Below are positions 37,468 through 46,659 of a stretch of 64,000 nucleotides of DNA, piece after piece; position 1 is the stretch's first letter, and each line of letters opens with the position of its first letter. The position numbers and the translations under genes were made by a program. The DNA comes from Flavobacterium sp. Sd200 (GTDB taxonomy: Bacteria > Bacteroidota > Bacteroidia > Flavobacteriales > Flavobacteriaceae), in the NCBI RefSeq assembly GCF_009826935.1, contig NZ_WUMN01000001.1, forward strand, positions 1,240,001 through 1,304,000, in the 5' to 3' direction. The notes beneath the pieces were generated by a model. That model was given only the letters and a program-made list of their open reading frames with translations. It did no database searches and was not told the origin of the DNA.

Positions 37468-37824
37468 ATGACACCTAAAGAAACTGTGCTTGCATATTAC
37501 AATGCACTCCTCCATCCGGAAGAGATCAGTCGCTATGTACATAGGGATATGTACATACAGTGGCACAGCGTGCGCGGTTTTATCGAAATAGACAGTAACG
37601 AAATCATTGTTTTCGCAAAACAGTCCCAAAAAAATTATCTTTCCTTGAGGTTAGAAATAAGCCACTGTATAGAAGAAGGTAATCAGGTAGCTGTAAGGTA
37701 TACCAATTATATTACCACTCCTGAAAGCCCGTATGAAGAAAAAGTATTGTTCCATTCGGTAGCATTTTGGGAATTAAAAGACGGCCTTATGTACAAAGGG
37801 TATGTAGTGAGCCACGAAGATTAA
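37468..37824 (+). CDS. SnoaL/NTF2-like small protein
   Basis: A 118-residue cone-shaped alpha+beta protein: MTPKETVLAYYNALLHPEEISRYVHRDMYIQWHSVRGF, then strands RLEISHCIEEGNQVAVRYTNYIT and VLFHSVAFWELKDGLMYKGYVVS. This order is that of the SnoaL/NTF2 superfamily. Its length fits a single domain. There are no clear catalytic residues, so it could be an isomerase-like enzyme or a ligand-binding protein. It starts 12 bp after the second lpxD-like gene and may be cotranscribed with it. Confidence 0.75.
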   Translation: MTPKETVLAYYNALLHPEEISRYVHRDMYIQWHSVRGFIEIDSNEIIVFAKQSQKNYLSLRLEISHCIEEGNQVAVRYTNYITTPESPYEEKVLFHSVAFWELKDGLMYKGYVVSHED

Positions 37825-37904
37825 GCTATTGTTATTATGCAGAAAATTCTGCAAAATTGATATACAAAATTGAAAAAAAGGGTTAGTGGTATTACTTAAA
37901 ACCC

Positions 37905-37912
37905 TATTTTTG
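37905..37912 (+). promoter_or_regulatory. -7 box of sucD
   Basis: TATTTTTG fits TAnnTTTG and lies 34 bp before the sucD ATG, giving a start near 37919. The -33 region has no exact TTTG. Confidence 0.5.
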
Positions 37913-37946
37913 TAACGCAAATAAAAAATTTATAAAAAAATATATC

Positions 37947-38819
37947 ATGAGTGTTTTAGTTAATAAAGATTCCAAAATAATTGTGCAGGGTTTCACAGGA
38001 AGCGAAGGAACTTTCCATGCTACCCAAATGATCGAATATGGTACAAACGTTGTAGGTGGTGTTACACCTGGTAAAGGTGGTTCTACACACCTTGACCGCC
38101 CTGTATTTAACACAGTTAAAGATGCTGTTGATGTTGCAGGTGCCGATACTTCTATCATTTTCGTTCCGCCAGCCTTTGCTGCTGATGCAATTATGGAAGC
38201 TGCCGATGCAGGTATTAAAGTAATTATTGCTATTACTGAAGGTATTCCTGTGGCAGATATGATTAAAGCTTATGATTACATAAAAGGTAAAGACTGTCGT
38301 CTTGTTGGCCCTAACTGTCCTGGTGTTATTACTCCGGGCGAGGCTAAAGTTGGCATCATGCCGGGCTTTGTTTTCAAAAAAGGTACTGTAGGTATCGTTT
38401 CTAAATCAGGTACTCTTACTTATGAAGCTGCCGATCAGGTTGTAAAACAAGGTTTAGGTATTACTACGGCTATTGGTATTGGTGGTGACCCAATTATTGG
38501 TACTACTACTAAAGAGGCGGTAGAGCTTTTAATGAACGATCCTGAAACTGAAGCTATCATTATGATAGGTGAAATAGGTGGTCAGCTTGAAGCTGATGCA
38601 GCACGTTGGATTAAAGCTGACGGTAACCGTAAGCCGGTTATTGGCTTCATCGCTGGAGAAACTGCTCCTAAAGGCCGTACAATGGGTCACGCAGGTGCAA
38701 TTGTTGGTGGTGCTGACGATACAGCCGAAGCTAAAAAGCGCATCATGAGAGAGAATGGCGTTCACGTTGTAGACTCTCCTGCTGAAATTGGTAAAAAAGT
38801 TAAAGAAGTTTTAGGTTAA
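37947..38819 (+). CDS. sucD: Succinate-CoA ligase, alpha subunit SucD
   Basis: A 290-residue TCA-cycle enzyme subunit that makes ATP or GTP from succinyl-CoA. The CoA-binding Rossmann start is [35 protein letters not shown]. The phosphorylated histidine is H248 in GHAGAIVGG. The [14 protein letters not shown] block is also present. The beta subunit sucC is not in the window, so the two genes are separated in this genome. A strong terminator follows. Confidence 0.97.
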   Translation: MSVLVNKDSKIIVQGFTGSEGTFHATQMIEYGTNVVGGVTPGKGGSTHLDRPVFNTVKDAVDVAGADTSIIFVPPAFAADAIMEAADAGIKVIIAITEGIPVADMIKAYDYIKGKDCRLVGPNCPGVITPGEAKVGIMPGFVFKKGTVGIVSKSGTLTYEAADQVVKQGLGITTAIGIGGDPIIGTTTKEAVELLMNDPETEAIIMIGEIGGQLEADAARWIKADGNRKPVIGFIAGETAPKGRTMGHAGAIVGGADDTAEAKKRIMRENGVHVVDSPAEIGKKVKEVLG

Positions 38820-38842
38820 TAAACCTTTCTTTACAGCATATA

Positions 38843-38876
38843 AAAAAACCGCATTGTTTGAACAATGCGGTTTTTT
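38843..38876. terminator. Bidirectional terminator between sucD and the E1 fusion gene
   Basis: A perfect 16-bp stem (38843-38858 with 38861-38876) with a 2-nt loop, A-run on the left and six T on the right. It closes two convergent genes. Confidence 0.9.
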
Positions 38877-38882
38877 GTTGCT

Positions 38883-40859
38883 TTAATATGCTGTCAGTTC
38901 GCGTAAGGCTGTTTCAAAACGCTGTTTTGGTAAATACTGATCTTCGAGTGCTTTAGTAAACGGTATGGCACTCTCAAGGCTTCCCACACGTTTTACCGGC
39001 CCATCAAGATATTCAAAACACTGCTCCATGATCATGGCTGCAATATCGCTGGCCACTCCTCCAAATAAAGTATCCTCCTGTAAAATAATAGCTTTACCCG
39101 TTTTTTTAACCGATTCAAAAATTGCCTCCGTATCTAATGGCTGAAGTGTATGCAGATCAAGCAGGTCGGCTTTAATGTCAGGATTTTTATCCAAGGTTTC
39201 TAAAGCCCAGTGCACCCCTGCACCAAACGATATTATTGTAACATCGTTGCCTTCCTTAAGTAATGAAGCTTTGCCAAACGGCAGTGTGTAATAATCTGTA
39301 GGTACATCCTGATAGGCACTCCTGTACAATGCCTTATGCTCAAAGAACATAACAGGGTTCGGGTCGTTTATGGCCGTTGCCAGTAGTCCTTTGGCATCAT
39401 ACGGAAATGCAGGATAGACTACCTTAAGTCCCGGAGTTTTGGTAAACCACGCTTCGTTGGTCTGGCTGTGAAAAGGCCCCGCCTGTACCCCCGCCCCGCA
39501 AGGCATACGCACCACAACATCGGCATTTTCCTGCCAACGGTAATGCACTTTAGCAAGATAATTCACTATAGGATTAAAACCGGTCGACACAAAGTCGGCA
39601 AACTGCATTTCTATAACCGACTTATAAGCATTGATAGAAAGCCCCATACCAGCCGACACTACTGCCGACTCACATATTGGTGTATTCCTCACTCGGCCTT
39701 TTCCAAATTCAGCCACAAAACCATCAGTAATTTTAAAAGCGCCGCCATATTCGGCAATGTCCTGCCCCATAATAACAAGGTTTTCATGACGCTGCATAGA
39801 CTGTTTAAGTCCCTGAGCAATAGCATCAATCATCCTGATATTTTCGGTTGCTCCATCAGGCTTAACCTCTTCAAACGCATAAGGCTTATAAACGTCGTTT
39901 AGCTCTTCGCCAAGACTGGCAACAATTGCAGGCTCGGCAGAAGCCTGTTGATAATGTTCATCTATTTCTTTTTTAAGCTCGGCACGAAGCTTATCATCAT
40001 AATCATCTGTAAGTACAAAATTGGCTTTAAGATAATTTCGGTAGTTCTCAACGGGATCTTTAACCGCCCAGGCATCCATAAGCTCCTGAGGAACATATTT
40101 AGTGCCACTTGCCTCTTCATGTCCCCTCATCCTGAAGGTTTTAAACTCCAACAATACCGGGCGCGGATTCTCACGCATAGATGCCACCAGTTCGTCCAGT
40201 TTGGTGTACACTTCCAGTATGTTATTGCCGTCTATAATATGCGCTTCCATACCATAGCCTATGCCCTTATCGGCAATATTCTCGCAGCGGTATTGTTCGT
40301 TTGTTGGCGTGCTCAGTCCATAGCCGTTATTCTCGACAATAAACAGTACAGGCAGTTCCCAAACAGCCGCAATATTAAGCGCCTCATGAAAATCCCCTTC
40401 ACTGGTAGCCCCTTCTCCTGTAAAAACTGCTGTTACCTTACCCTCATTACGAAGTTTATGGGCAAGTGCAATACCGTCGGCAACGCCAAGCTGCGGGCCA
40501 AGGTGCGATATCATACCTATGATTTTGAACTCCTGTGTGCCAAAATGGAACGACCTGTCGCGCCCCTTTGTAAAACCATTGGCTTTACCCTGCCATTGAC
40601 TGAACAGGCGATACAACGGAATATCCCTACCAGTAAACACCCCTAGGTTGCGGTGCATGGGTAAAATATATTCGTCGGGTTGCAATACGGCAGTAACCCC
40701 AACCGAGATTGCCTCCTGCCCTATACCACTAAACCATTTGGAAACTTTGCCCTGACGGATAAGAATAAGCATCTTTTCCTCAATAAGGCGTGGTTTTAAT
40801 AATTTTCTATATAAATCGAGTAATTGCCCGTTTGTTAATTGTTTTCTATCGAAATCCAT
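38883..40859 (-). CDS. Fused E1 alpha-beta 2-oxoacid dehydrogenase (TPP-dependent)
   Basis: A 658-residue protein in which the two E1 chains are joined. Residues 1-~340 are the alpha part, with the TPP-Mg motif TGEGATSEGDFHEALNIAAVWELPVLFIVENNGYG and the substrate-side GHEEASGTKYVP. Residues ~345-658 are the beta part (NIRMIDAIAQGLKQSMQRHENLVIMGQDIAEYGGAFKITDGF, then EMQFADF). It decarboxylates a 2-oxoacid and passes the acyl group to lipoyl E2. Sequence resembles the Bacteroidota fused branched-chain (2-oxoisovalerate) type, though pyruvate is also possible. No E2 or E3 gene is adjacent. The frame is open to 40889 from a TTG; I use the ATG at 40859, since a promoter lies at 40887-40894. Confidence 0.88.
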   Translation of the reverse strand: MDFDRKQLTNGQLLDLYRKLLKPRLIEEKMLILIRQGKVSKWFSGIGQEAISVGVTAVLQPDEYILPMHRNLGVFTGRDIPLYRLFSQWQGKANGFTKGRDRSFHFGTQEFKIIGMISHLGPQLGVADGIALAHKLRNEGKVTAVFTGEGATSEGDFHEALNIAAVWELPVLFIVENNGYGLSTPTNEQYRCENIADKGIGYGMEAHIIDGNNILEVYTKLDELVASMRENPRPVLLEFKTFRMRGHEEASGTKYVPQELMDAWAVKDPVENYRNYLKANFVLTDDYDDKLRAELKKEIDEHYQQASAEPAIVASLGEELNDVYKPYAFEEVKPDGATENIRMIDAIAQGLKQSMQRHENLVIMGQDIAEYGGAFKITDGFVAEFGKGRVRNTPICESAVVSAGMGLSINAYKSVIEMQFADFVSTGFNPIVNYLAKVHYRWQENADVVVRMPCGAGVQAGPFHSQTNEAWFTKTPGLKVVYPAFPYDAKGLLATAINDPNPVMFFEHKALYRSAYQDVPTDYYTLPFGKASLLKEGNDVTIISFGAGVHWALETLDKNPDIKADLLDLHTLQPLDTEAIFESVKKTGKAIILQEDTLFGGVASDIAAMIMEQCFEYLDGPVKRVGSLESAIPFTKALEDQYLPKQRFETALRELTAY

Positions 40860-40886
40860 AGTGATTTTTGAATAATCTTTAGTACT

Positions 40887-40915
40887 CAAATGTAGTAAAA
40901 TAACATTTCACGAAA
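40887..40915 (-). promoter_or_regulatory. Promoter of the E1 fusion gene
   Basis: TACATTTG (40894-40887) on the minus strand fits TAnnTTTG, with TTTCG (40915-40911) 16 nt upstream as a weak -33. A start near 40880 leaves ~21 nt before the ATG at 40859 and argues against the earlier TTG start. Confidence 0.5.
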
Positions 40916-41009
40916 ACGATGTTAAGAAAATTTATTTGAGATGAGGGAAACCTTATTTTTTGTAGGAAATATAACTTTAGATTTATAGAAAATTTTAACC
41001 ATTTTAAAT

Positions 41010-41849
41010 ATGACTAAATATAATTCCTTAACTAAAAGGTATCCGGATCAATCACATAAAGAAATTTTTGCTCATTTTCCTTATGATGGAGCAAATGGTG
41101 AAACATGGGAATCTCCATATGAACATTTAGTAAGATTGACAAAAGATGAAGATTGGCATTTCAACCGTCCTGAATTCAAAACTAAGTATAAACAGCAGTT
41201 TCCTATATTAACAAACTATTTAAATTACACTTTCTTACGAACTCAGGAATTAAACCTTATATCTTATTCTGCGGATGGAGACAAAGCATGCTTCAATACC
41301 GGATTACAAACTAAAGATGAAAAAGATATCTTTGCGCTATTTTTTAAAAATAAAGAAGCTGCTAAATATAAAGTACCGACATGGACTCTCTATACATTTG
41401 CTGATTCATATTCCACCAAACTAAATCCATATAAGCCTCTGCCTGATTTAGCAACTTACATTACAAATCCATCAGATTTAGTTTTCGACACAAAATTAAA
41501 TATAGAAATTAATACCGAGCATATTATAGATCAAAATAAAGATAGACTACCTGCCGTTTTACAAGCAAATAGAAGATTAGCTATGACGGCTTTAAATGGT
41601 TCTATAGAATCACTAAAATCCAAAGTCCAAAGAAACTACAAAGTAGCAATACCTCATTGGTATGAAGGGAAAATGCAATTGCTTCTGCCTTTAAATCTTA
41701 CAGACGATAATCAAGCAGATGTAGCTTTAGTAGTAGATAAAGATACTGAAAGGAACATTTATAGAGCAACTACAATTCTCACAATGGATTTAGCATATAT
41801 TGATGCTCGCCTAATAACTCGTCCTGACCGAGAATGGTTAAACCCATAA
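41010..41849 (+). CDS. DUF3825-like protein
   Basis: A 279-residue cytoplasmic protein with no signal peptide or membrane segment. The pattern NYLNYTFLRTQELNLISYSADGDKACFNTGLQT, then INTEHIIDQNKDRLPAVLQANRRLAM, KVQRNYKVAIPHWYEGKMQLLLPLNL and a final AYIDARLITRPDREWL is what I recall for DUF3825. That family has no firm function; some members have been suggested to take part in nucleic-acid or conflict systems, which I could not verify. The gene is visibly more AT-rich than its neighbours and stands alone between the E1 gene and the pectin locus, with a convergent terminator after it, so it may be acquired. No clear promoter was found. Confidence 0.65.
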   Translation: MTKYNSLTKRYPDQSHKEIFAHFPYDGANGETWESPYEHLVRLTKDEDWHFNRPEFKTKYKQQFPILTNYLNYTFLRTQELNLISYSADGDKACFNTGLQTKDEKDIFALFFKNKEAAKYKVPTWTLYTFADSYSTKLNPYKPLPDLATYITNPSDLVFDTKLNIEINTEHIIDQNKDRLPAVLQANRRLAMTALNGSIESLKSKVQRNYKVAIPHWYEGKMQLLLPLNLTDDNQADVALVVDKDTERNIYRATTILTMDLAYIDARLITRPDREWLNP

Positions 41850-41872
41850 TTTTAAATTACTAATACTTTAAC

Positions 41873-41917
41873 TCGTACCTGTATCAATATTATAATATTT
41901 TATATGTACAGGTACGA
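41873..41917. terminator. Hairpin between the DUF3825 gene and the pectin operon
   Basis: An 11-bp perfect stem (41873-41883 with 41907-41917) enclosing a smaller AT-rich palindrome. It lies between convergent genes. Neither side has a strong T-run, so termination efficiency is uncertain. Confidence 0.55.
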
Positions 41918-41957
41918 TATTAAAATTTACATAACGATACCAAAACTTTGACCATAT

Positions 41958-43322
41958 TTAATGCTTAACCGAATTACTAACAGCAGTCGGCACCGTAGCT
42001 TTACGGCCAATAATTACATTATCTACGGTTACATTCTCTGTATTTAAAACCGTCATGCCGTTTTTAGCCGTTTTTACTTCGATATTCTTTAAACTTATAT
42101 TACGAACCTTTTTTTGCTCATATCCCTGTATAATAATAGCTGTTTCTTTGGCGGTATTACAGCTAACATCAGATATTGCAATATCATGCACATCAGATGG
42201 AAAACTGGAACCCTCGCCCTGATAATTGGCTGTTATATAAATACAATCTTCCACCTCATCCAACTGTATATTGTTGATATAAATATTTTTAATGTAGCCT
42301 CCCCTATCAGCATTGGTTTTAAAATAAATGCCGCGTTTTAAATAACCCACAGTTTTGCAATTAATAATATACACATTCTTTATCCCGGCCGACATCTCGC
42401 TGCCCATCACCACACCATGAAGCCCTTTAAACCTGCAATTCTGTATAACAATATCCTGGCTTGGCGTTGAAGCATTTGCCCTACCCTCATGATCTCTGCC
42501 TGCTTTTATGGCAATATTATCGTCGGCATTATTAAAGTCTATATTCTCGATCAGTACATCTTTGCAATACTCGGGGTCTACCCCATCATTATTGGCATTA
42601 AAAGCACTATATTTTAGTCCTCTTACGGTTATACTTTCTGATTTTAATAAATGTATGCACCAAAACGGGGAATCCTGTATGGTTACATTTTCAATCAAAA
42701 TATTTTTACAGTTTAAAAACTGTATGAGCTGCGGCCTTAAAAAATGTCCTTTGCCAAATTTTCTGTCTTCAATCGGGGTTTTGTTGTGGTTCATTTCGCG
42801 GCTCAGCTTTTTATCAGGGCCTTCTTTGCTTTTGTAACTGTTCCATATCCTGCCACCTTCACCATCTATAATACCTTCGCCTGTAATAGCTATATTGGTA
42901 CAGCTGTTAGCATATATTAGTGGGCTGTAATTATAAAGCATAGTGCCTTCCCAACTGGTTAACACCATAGGCAAATAAAAATCGGGGTTATCGGCAAACC
43001 GAATTTTTGCCCCTTTTTCTAAATGCAGGTTTATATTACTCGCAAAGAGAAGCGGGCCGTTTAACGTATAAACTCCTTTAGGCACTATTATGGTTCCGCC
43101 GTTTTTCTTTTTACATTGTGCTATTGCCTTATCAAAAGCAGGCTTAGCATTGCTTACAGAATCTCCTTTAGCACCCAATTTGGTTACGTTAACTTTAAAG
43201 TCAGGAATTTTCGGCAACCTGATCCTTTTCACAATTGCCTCAGCAGAATCTGCCGGAAATAAAGCATCTTGTGCAAAACAATTTACCGAAAGTAGAAGAA
43301 AAATACACATAATGTTTTTCAT
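41958..43322 (-). CDS. Polygalacturonase, glycoside hydrolase family 28
   Basis: A 454-residue periplasmic or secreted enzyme with a signal peptide (MKNIMCIFLLLSVNCFAQ). It hydrolyses galacturonan, most likely as an exo-enzyme acting on oligomers. The beta-helix fold starts at VNVTKLGAKGDSVSNAKPAFDKAIAQCKKKNGGTIIVPKGVY. The acid motifs are present in order: NNDGVDPEYC, then DDNIAIKAG, then GLHGVVMGSEM and RGIYFKT (the positions of NTD, DD, GHG and RIK in the family). There is no T9SS tail, so it probably stays in the periplasm. It is the last gene of the esterase-GH105-CE8-GH28 operon, starting 11 bp after CE8. Confidence 0.92.
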   Translation of the reverse strand: MKNIMCIFLLLSVNCFAQDALFPADSAEAIVKRIRLPKIPDFKVNVTKLGAKGDSVSNAKPAFDKAIAQCKKKNGGTIIVPKGVYTLNGPLLFASNINLHLEKGAKIRFADNPDFYLPMVLTSWEGTMLYNYSPLIYANSCTNIAITGEGIIDGEGGRIWNSYKSKEGPDKKLSREMNHNKTPIEDRKFGKGHFLRPQLIQFLNCKNILIENVTIQDSPFWCIHLLKSESITVRGLKYSAFNANNDGVDPEYCKDVLIENIDFNNADDNIAIKAGRDHEGRANASTPSQDIVIQNCRFKGLHGVVMGSEMSAGIKNVYIINCKTVGYLKRGIYFKTNADRGGYIKNIYINNIQLDEVEDCIYITANYQGEGSSFPSDVHDIAISDVSCNTAKETAIIIQGYEQKKVRNISLKNIEVKTAKNGMTVLNTENVTVDNVIIGRKATVPTAVSNSVKH

Positions 43323-43333
43323 GCTTATACGAT

Positions 43334-44332
43334 TTATTTAACCGACAAATCAAATTGTTTTACAAATGTGGCGAACGGTTGCCCCAAACAATTCTCGCGG
43401 GTATATTTTTTAGCCTGAGATGCTTTTAACTGATGCGACCACCCTACCCTTGCTTTGGGCTGATAGCCTGCACCCGAGCAATTATATTCGGCATAAAAGC
43501 TCTCTTTCTCAGCCTCAGGCTTAGACCAGTTGTGCCAGCCTTCAGGTTTTATGTCGCTGCCCATTTCACAATTAATAAATACCGTTTTAGCATAAAAACG
43601 CCAAGGCCTGCCAAGGTAAACCTGAGTAGCATTTTTTTCGGCAGTAAGGCGGCAATTATTAAACACAAAACCATGGTTAACTCCTTTAGGTGTAGATGCT
43701 GCTGTAATATATGAGTCTCTAAGACTGTGCAACGTACAGCCCTCAAAAAAAACCGTGGCACTGCCAAAAATAAAATCGGTAGTACCCTGAATAAAGCAGT
43801 CTTTCAGGTAGTTTTTAAATCCGTTTCCACTGGCATACAAAGTATCCTGATTGCCCAGAATATTGCAATTGATTATAGCCACTTCGTTGGCGTGTATAGA
43901 CAGGGCAATGGCCTGCCCCACCTCTCCGGCGGCATTTTCTACAGTAAGGTTTTGCGCAATAAATCCATCGCCTTCTACTAAAATTGTTGAAGTATAAAAT
44001 GTGCTGTTAGGTCCTGTATTTATTTTTTTAAAATAATCGTCGAAGGTTATAACTGTTTTTTCTTTACTCTCGCCTACTAAGGATATATTAGGGTTCCACT
44101 CATGAATTTTCACTTTTTCATGGTACACGCCATTCTTAACAAAAATGGTTATTCGCTCATATGGAAATGCTTTTGAGTTATTAACCGCATCCTGAATTGA
44201 GGTATAATCTCCCGTGCCATCCTGAGCCACGGTTTTATAAAAACTATCTTTAGGTTTTTCCTGGGCAGCTACACTACTCCATAGCGCAAAAAAAAGAATA
44301 CAACTGCTTAGTATATTTTTAAAAATATCCAT
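43334..44332 (-). CDS. Pectin methylesterase, carbohydrate esterase family 8
   Basis: A 332-residue enzyme with a signal peptide (start MDIFKNILSSCILFFALWSSVAAQ). It removes methyl esters from galacturonic acid so that lyases and GH28 can act. The beta-helix start DGTGDYTSIQDAVN is typical. Catalytic marks are in order: GQAIALSI, GNQDTLYA (with the Gln-Asp pair), QGTTDFIFGSA (with the second Asp) and YLGRPW (the Arg). Its length is normal. It is the third gene of the operon, 12 bp after GH105 and 11 bp before GH28. Confidence 0.93.
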   Translation of the reverse strand: MDIFKNILSSCILFFALWSSVAAQEKPKDSFYKTVAQDGTGDYTSIQDAVNNSKAFPYERITIFVKNGVYHEKVKIHEWNPNISLVGESKEKTVITFDDYFKKINTGPNSTFYTSTILVEGDGFIAQNLTVENAAGEVGQAIALSIHANEVAIINCNILGNQDTLYASGNGFKNYLKDCFIQGTTDFIFGSATVFFEGCTLHSLRDSYITAASTPKGVNHGFVFNNCRLTAEKNATQVYLGRPWRFYAKTVFINCEMGSDIKPEGWHNWSKPEAEKESFYAEYNCSGAGYQPKARVGWSHQLKASQAKKYTRENCLGQPFATFVKQFDLSVK

Positions 44333-44344
44333 TCCTGTATTTTT

Positions 44345-45538
44345 TTATCTTTTCAACTCTATGGCCGCCATAATAAATGCACCAACCCCAATAGAGTTAT
44401 CAATGCTTTTTTTAGCGTTGGCATAATAGGCATTTGAACCATCTCTAAAAGGTTTACCTCCCAAGCCAATACTGGCACTTATCTCGCTTAAATGTACCTC
44501 GCCATTTGGATCGGTAGTAATTAAATTTTTGAGGATTCCATCAAAAGCCTTGTTTGCCGTTTTTTTAAAGCGCTTTGGCAGGTAACCATTATTTACTCCT
44601 TTTGCTAAAGCATAGCTAAACATTGCAGAGCCCGATGCTTCAAGGTAGTTGCCATCTGTTGCAGCTTTATCGGTTATCTGATACCACAACCCTGATTTGT
44701 CCTGTTGTTTTTCGAGAGCAGTTGCAACCTCATTTAAGTAGCTTATCAATTGTTTATATTTTGGATGGTCTTTAGGGAAATCATCCAAAACATCGGTCAA
44801 TGCCAGTATATACCAACCTATGCCCCTTGCCCATATTGTAGGAGATGTTCCGGTTTCTTTATTCGCCCAGCCAATTTGTTTACTTTCATCCCATGCATGA
44901 TAGGGCAAACCTGTTTTAGGGTCGAATGCGTGATCGTGCAGCAATTCAAATTGTTTGGCTATATCGTCCAGGCCTTTACCATTCTCAAATGCTATGGTAT
45001 ATTTTGTGTAAAAAGGCGCGTGCATATAAATACCGTCAAGCCACATTTGGTCAGGATATATTTTTTTGTGCCAAAATCCTCCCGATGGAGTTCTTGGCTG
45101 CCCATCTATCTGGCTTTTTAAAAGTTGCATGGCTTTTAAATAGCGGGCATCTTTGGTGCTTTTATACAGATCGAAAAGTAACCTGCCCGGACTAACGTAA
45201 TCTATATTATAATCGCTGAGATTGTATTGGGAGATAGCACCTGTACTGTCTACAAAAGTGTCTAAATACTCTTTTATATAATTGTAATATTTTACATTTT
45301 TTGTTTGCTTATACAAATCGTTAAATGCCACGAGAACAAATGTGGGTTTATATTCCCATTTAGGTTTATCTACCCCATCAATCTGCCAGGCTTGAGGATA
45401 GCGTTTCATTATAGAAGCGGCCTTTTTCTCTGACCATTTTGAATTTACTTTGCCATCATCTTTCTGTGCCTGCATGGTTGCAGTCACAAAAAACAGACAG
45501 ACCATTATAGTATTGACTACTTTATTTTTTACCTTCAT
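44345..45538 (-). CDS. Unsaturated galacturonyl/rhamnogalacturonyl hydrolase, GH105
   Basis: A 397-residue enzyme with a signal peptide (MKVKNKVVNTIMVCLFFVTATMQAQ). GH105 enzymes cut the terminal unsaturated uronic acid left by pectate or rhamnogalacturonan lyases. The (alpha/alpha)6 barrel shows YPQAWQIDGVDKPKWEYKPTFVLVAF, MWLDGIYMHAPFYTKY (with the catalytic Asp) and TIWARGIGWYILALTDVLDDFP. Its start overlaps the stop codon of the upstream esterase (TAATG), so translation is coupled. Together with the PL1 lyase at 49515 it makes a complete lyase-to-monomer route. Confidence 0.9.
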   Translation of the reverse strand: MKVKNKVVNTIMVCLFFVTATMQAQKDDGKVNSKWSEKKAASIMKRYPQAWQIDGVDKPKWEYKPTFVLVAFNDLYKQTKNVKYYNYIKEYLDTFVDSTGAISQYNLSDYNIDYVSPGRLLFDLYKSTKDARYLKAMQLLKSQIDGQPRTPSGGFWHKKIYPDQMWLDGIYMHAPFYTKYTIAFENGKGLDDIAKQFELLHDHAFDPKTGLPYHAWDESKQIGWANKETGTSPTIWARGIGWYILALTDVLDDFPKDHPKYKQLISYLNEVATALEKQQDKSGLWYQITDKAATDGNYLEASGSAMFSYALAKGVNNGYLPKRFKKTANKAFDGILKNLITTDPNGEVHLSEISASIGLGGKPFRDGSNAYYANAKKSIDNSIGVGAFIMAAIELKR

Positions 45539-46479
45539 TATTTCTTGTTGTAATTAAAAACTTTATCTAAAAATGTTACTGAATAATTTACAATATCATC
45601 AAACCATGGGTCGTAAAACCAAAACGAATGCGGTGCATCATCAAAAGTTTTAACCTGGCTGTAAATTTTGTATTCGTCCAGTATAGCTATCATATCATCG
45701 CGCCCGGCATGAAAACGCGGTTTATTACTATTTATAAACAAAATGGGCGGTGTATTTTTACCCGTATGTGTTAATGCCGAAGCCTGCTGCCATGCCTCCG
45801 GATTTTCCTCATACGAGCCGTTAAGCCACAACCCCGCTGCCTTGGCTTCTTCGGATTCAGGATGATGGAAGGCCAAAATGCCATCCATATCTATAATAGC
45901 CTGAACATTAGCATTCTGTTTTGAAGCGTCCTGATCTTCAAAGCTTACATTACCGTTAGTTGTACCTACTAATGCCGCCATTTGTCCGCCCGAGGAACAA
46001 CCTAAAACCGCCACCTTATTGGGATCAGCATTATATTGAGATGCGTTGTCTTTTATATATTTAATTGCCGACTTTATATCGAATACACCCGCCGGATATT
46101 TAGCTTCATCTGACAACCTGTATCCTACGCAAAAACAGGCATATCCCTGTAAAGCAATTTGTTGGGCAAGCAAATGCATTTGTGTCTTATTACCCGATTT
46201 CCATCCTCCACCGTGAATTAGTATTATTGCAGGTAAAGCTTTTTTGGATTGTTTAAAAAAGGCATCATAATGGAGTTGGCGTCCATTAATACTTTTATAA
46301 ACTGCATCATTAAGTTGCTGAATTTGTTGGCTTTTTGGCTTTACAGCTATTTTAATAAAAGGATATTTTTTTACATCTTTTTGATAGGCCGAATAAGCAG
46401 TATAGGAAGTATCTGTCTGCACCTGTGAAAATACGGCCATTGCTATAGTAAGAAAATAAAGCAAAAAGATTTTTTTCAT
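45538..46479 (-). CDS. Secreted alpha/beta hydrolase, probable carbohydrate esterase
   Basis: A 313-residue enzyme with a signal peptide (MKKIFLLYFLTIAMAVFSQ). The oxyanion motif is IHGGGWKSGN and the nucleophile elbow GCSSGGQMA. The last His is in DDAPHSFWFYDPWFD. This is the BD-FAE/CE10-like type that removes acyl groups from plant polysaccharides, so here it may deacetylate pectin. The frame is open to 46524, but the ATG at 46479 gives the signal peptide and follows the promoter at 46522-46553. It is the first gene of the operon and ends by TAATG overlap with GH105. Substrate inferred from context. Confidence 0.85.
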   Translation of the reverse strand: MKKIFLLYFLTIAMAVFSQVQTDTSYTAYSAYQKDVKKYPFIKIAVKPKSQQIQQLNDAVYKSINGRQLHYDAFFKQSKKALPAIILIHGGGWKSGNKTQMHLLAQQIALQGYACFCVGYRLSDEAKYPAGVFDIKSAIKYIKDNASQYNADPNKVAVLGCSSGGQMAALVGTTNGNVSFEDQDASKQNANVQAIIDMDGILAFHHPESEEAKAAGLWLNGSYEENPEAWQQASALTHTGKNTPPILFINSNKPRFHAGRDDMIAILDEYKIYSQVKTFDDAPHSFWFYDPWFDDIVNYSVTFLDKVFNYNKK

Positions 46480-46507
46480 GTTAAGATTTATTGCAGAATA
46501 CCAATTA

Positions 46508-46521
46508 CGCAATCGATTACA
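46508..46521 (-). promoter_or_regulatory. Operator A, LacI-type palindrome
   Basis: On the minus strand TGTAATCGATTGCG: 12 of 14 bases agree with the perfect site at 49453. It directly follows the -7 box and covers the predicted transcription start of the esterase-GH105-CE8-GH28 operon. A CG-centred palindrome of this size is typical of LacI-family repressors; no such regulator is in the window. Confidence 0.75.
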
Positions 46522-46553
46522 CAAACATAAATATTAATTTATAATTCCGCAAA
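46522..46553 (-). promoter_or_regulatory. Promoter of the pectin enzyme operon
   Basis: TTTG (46553-46550) lies 20 nt before TATGTTTG (46529-46522) on the minus strand, a complete Bacteroidota promoter. The -7 box touches operator A with no gap. Confidence 0.75.
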
Positions 46554-46603
46554 AAGAGAGGGTAAATATTACAGTACGTTATGTATAAATCATAAAAAAG
46601 CCG

Positions 46604-46636
46604 CCTCAAATTAATGACGCGGCTTTCTCTCCCCAA
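46604..46636 (-). terminator. Terminator of the 830-aa T9SS protein gene
   Basis: A 12-bp stem with one mismatch (46607-46618 with 46625-46636), followed on the minus strand by a T-run (from 46609 to 46604). It lies between the 46660 gene and the operon promoter. Confidence 0.85.
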
Positions 46637-46659
46637 AATTCACAAAAAAACTTACACTA

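Noticed and set aside
39948..40646. 232-codon frame on the plus strand opposite the E1 fusion gene
   Set aside because: It lies wholly antisense to a well-recognised dehydrogenase and has a Cys/Ile/Tyr-rich product with no family pattern; a shadow frame.
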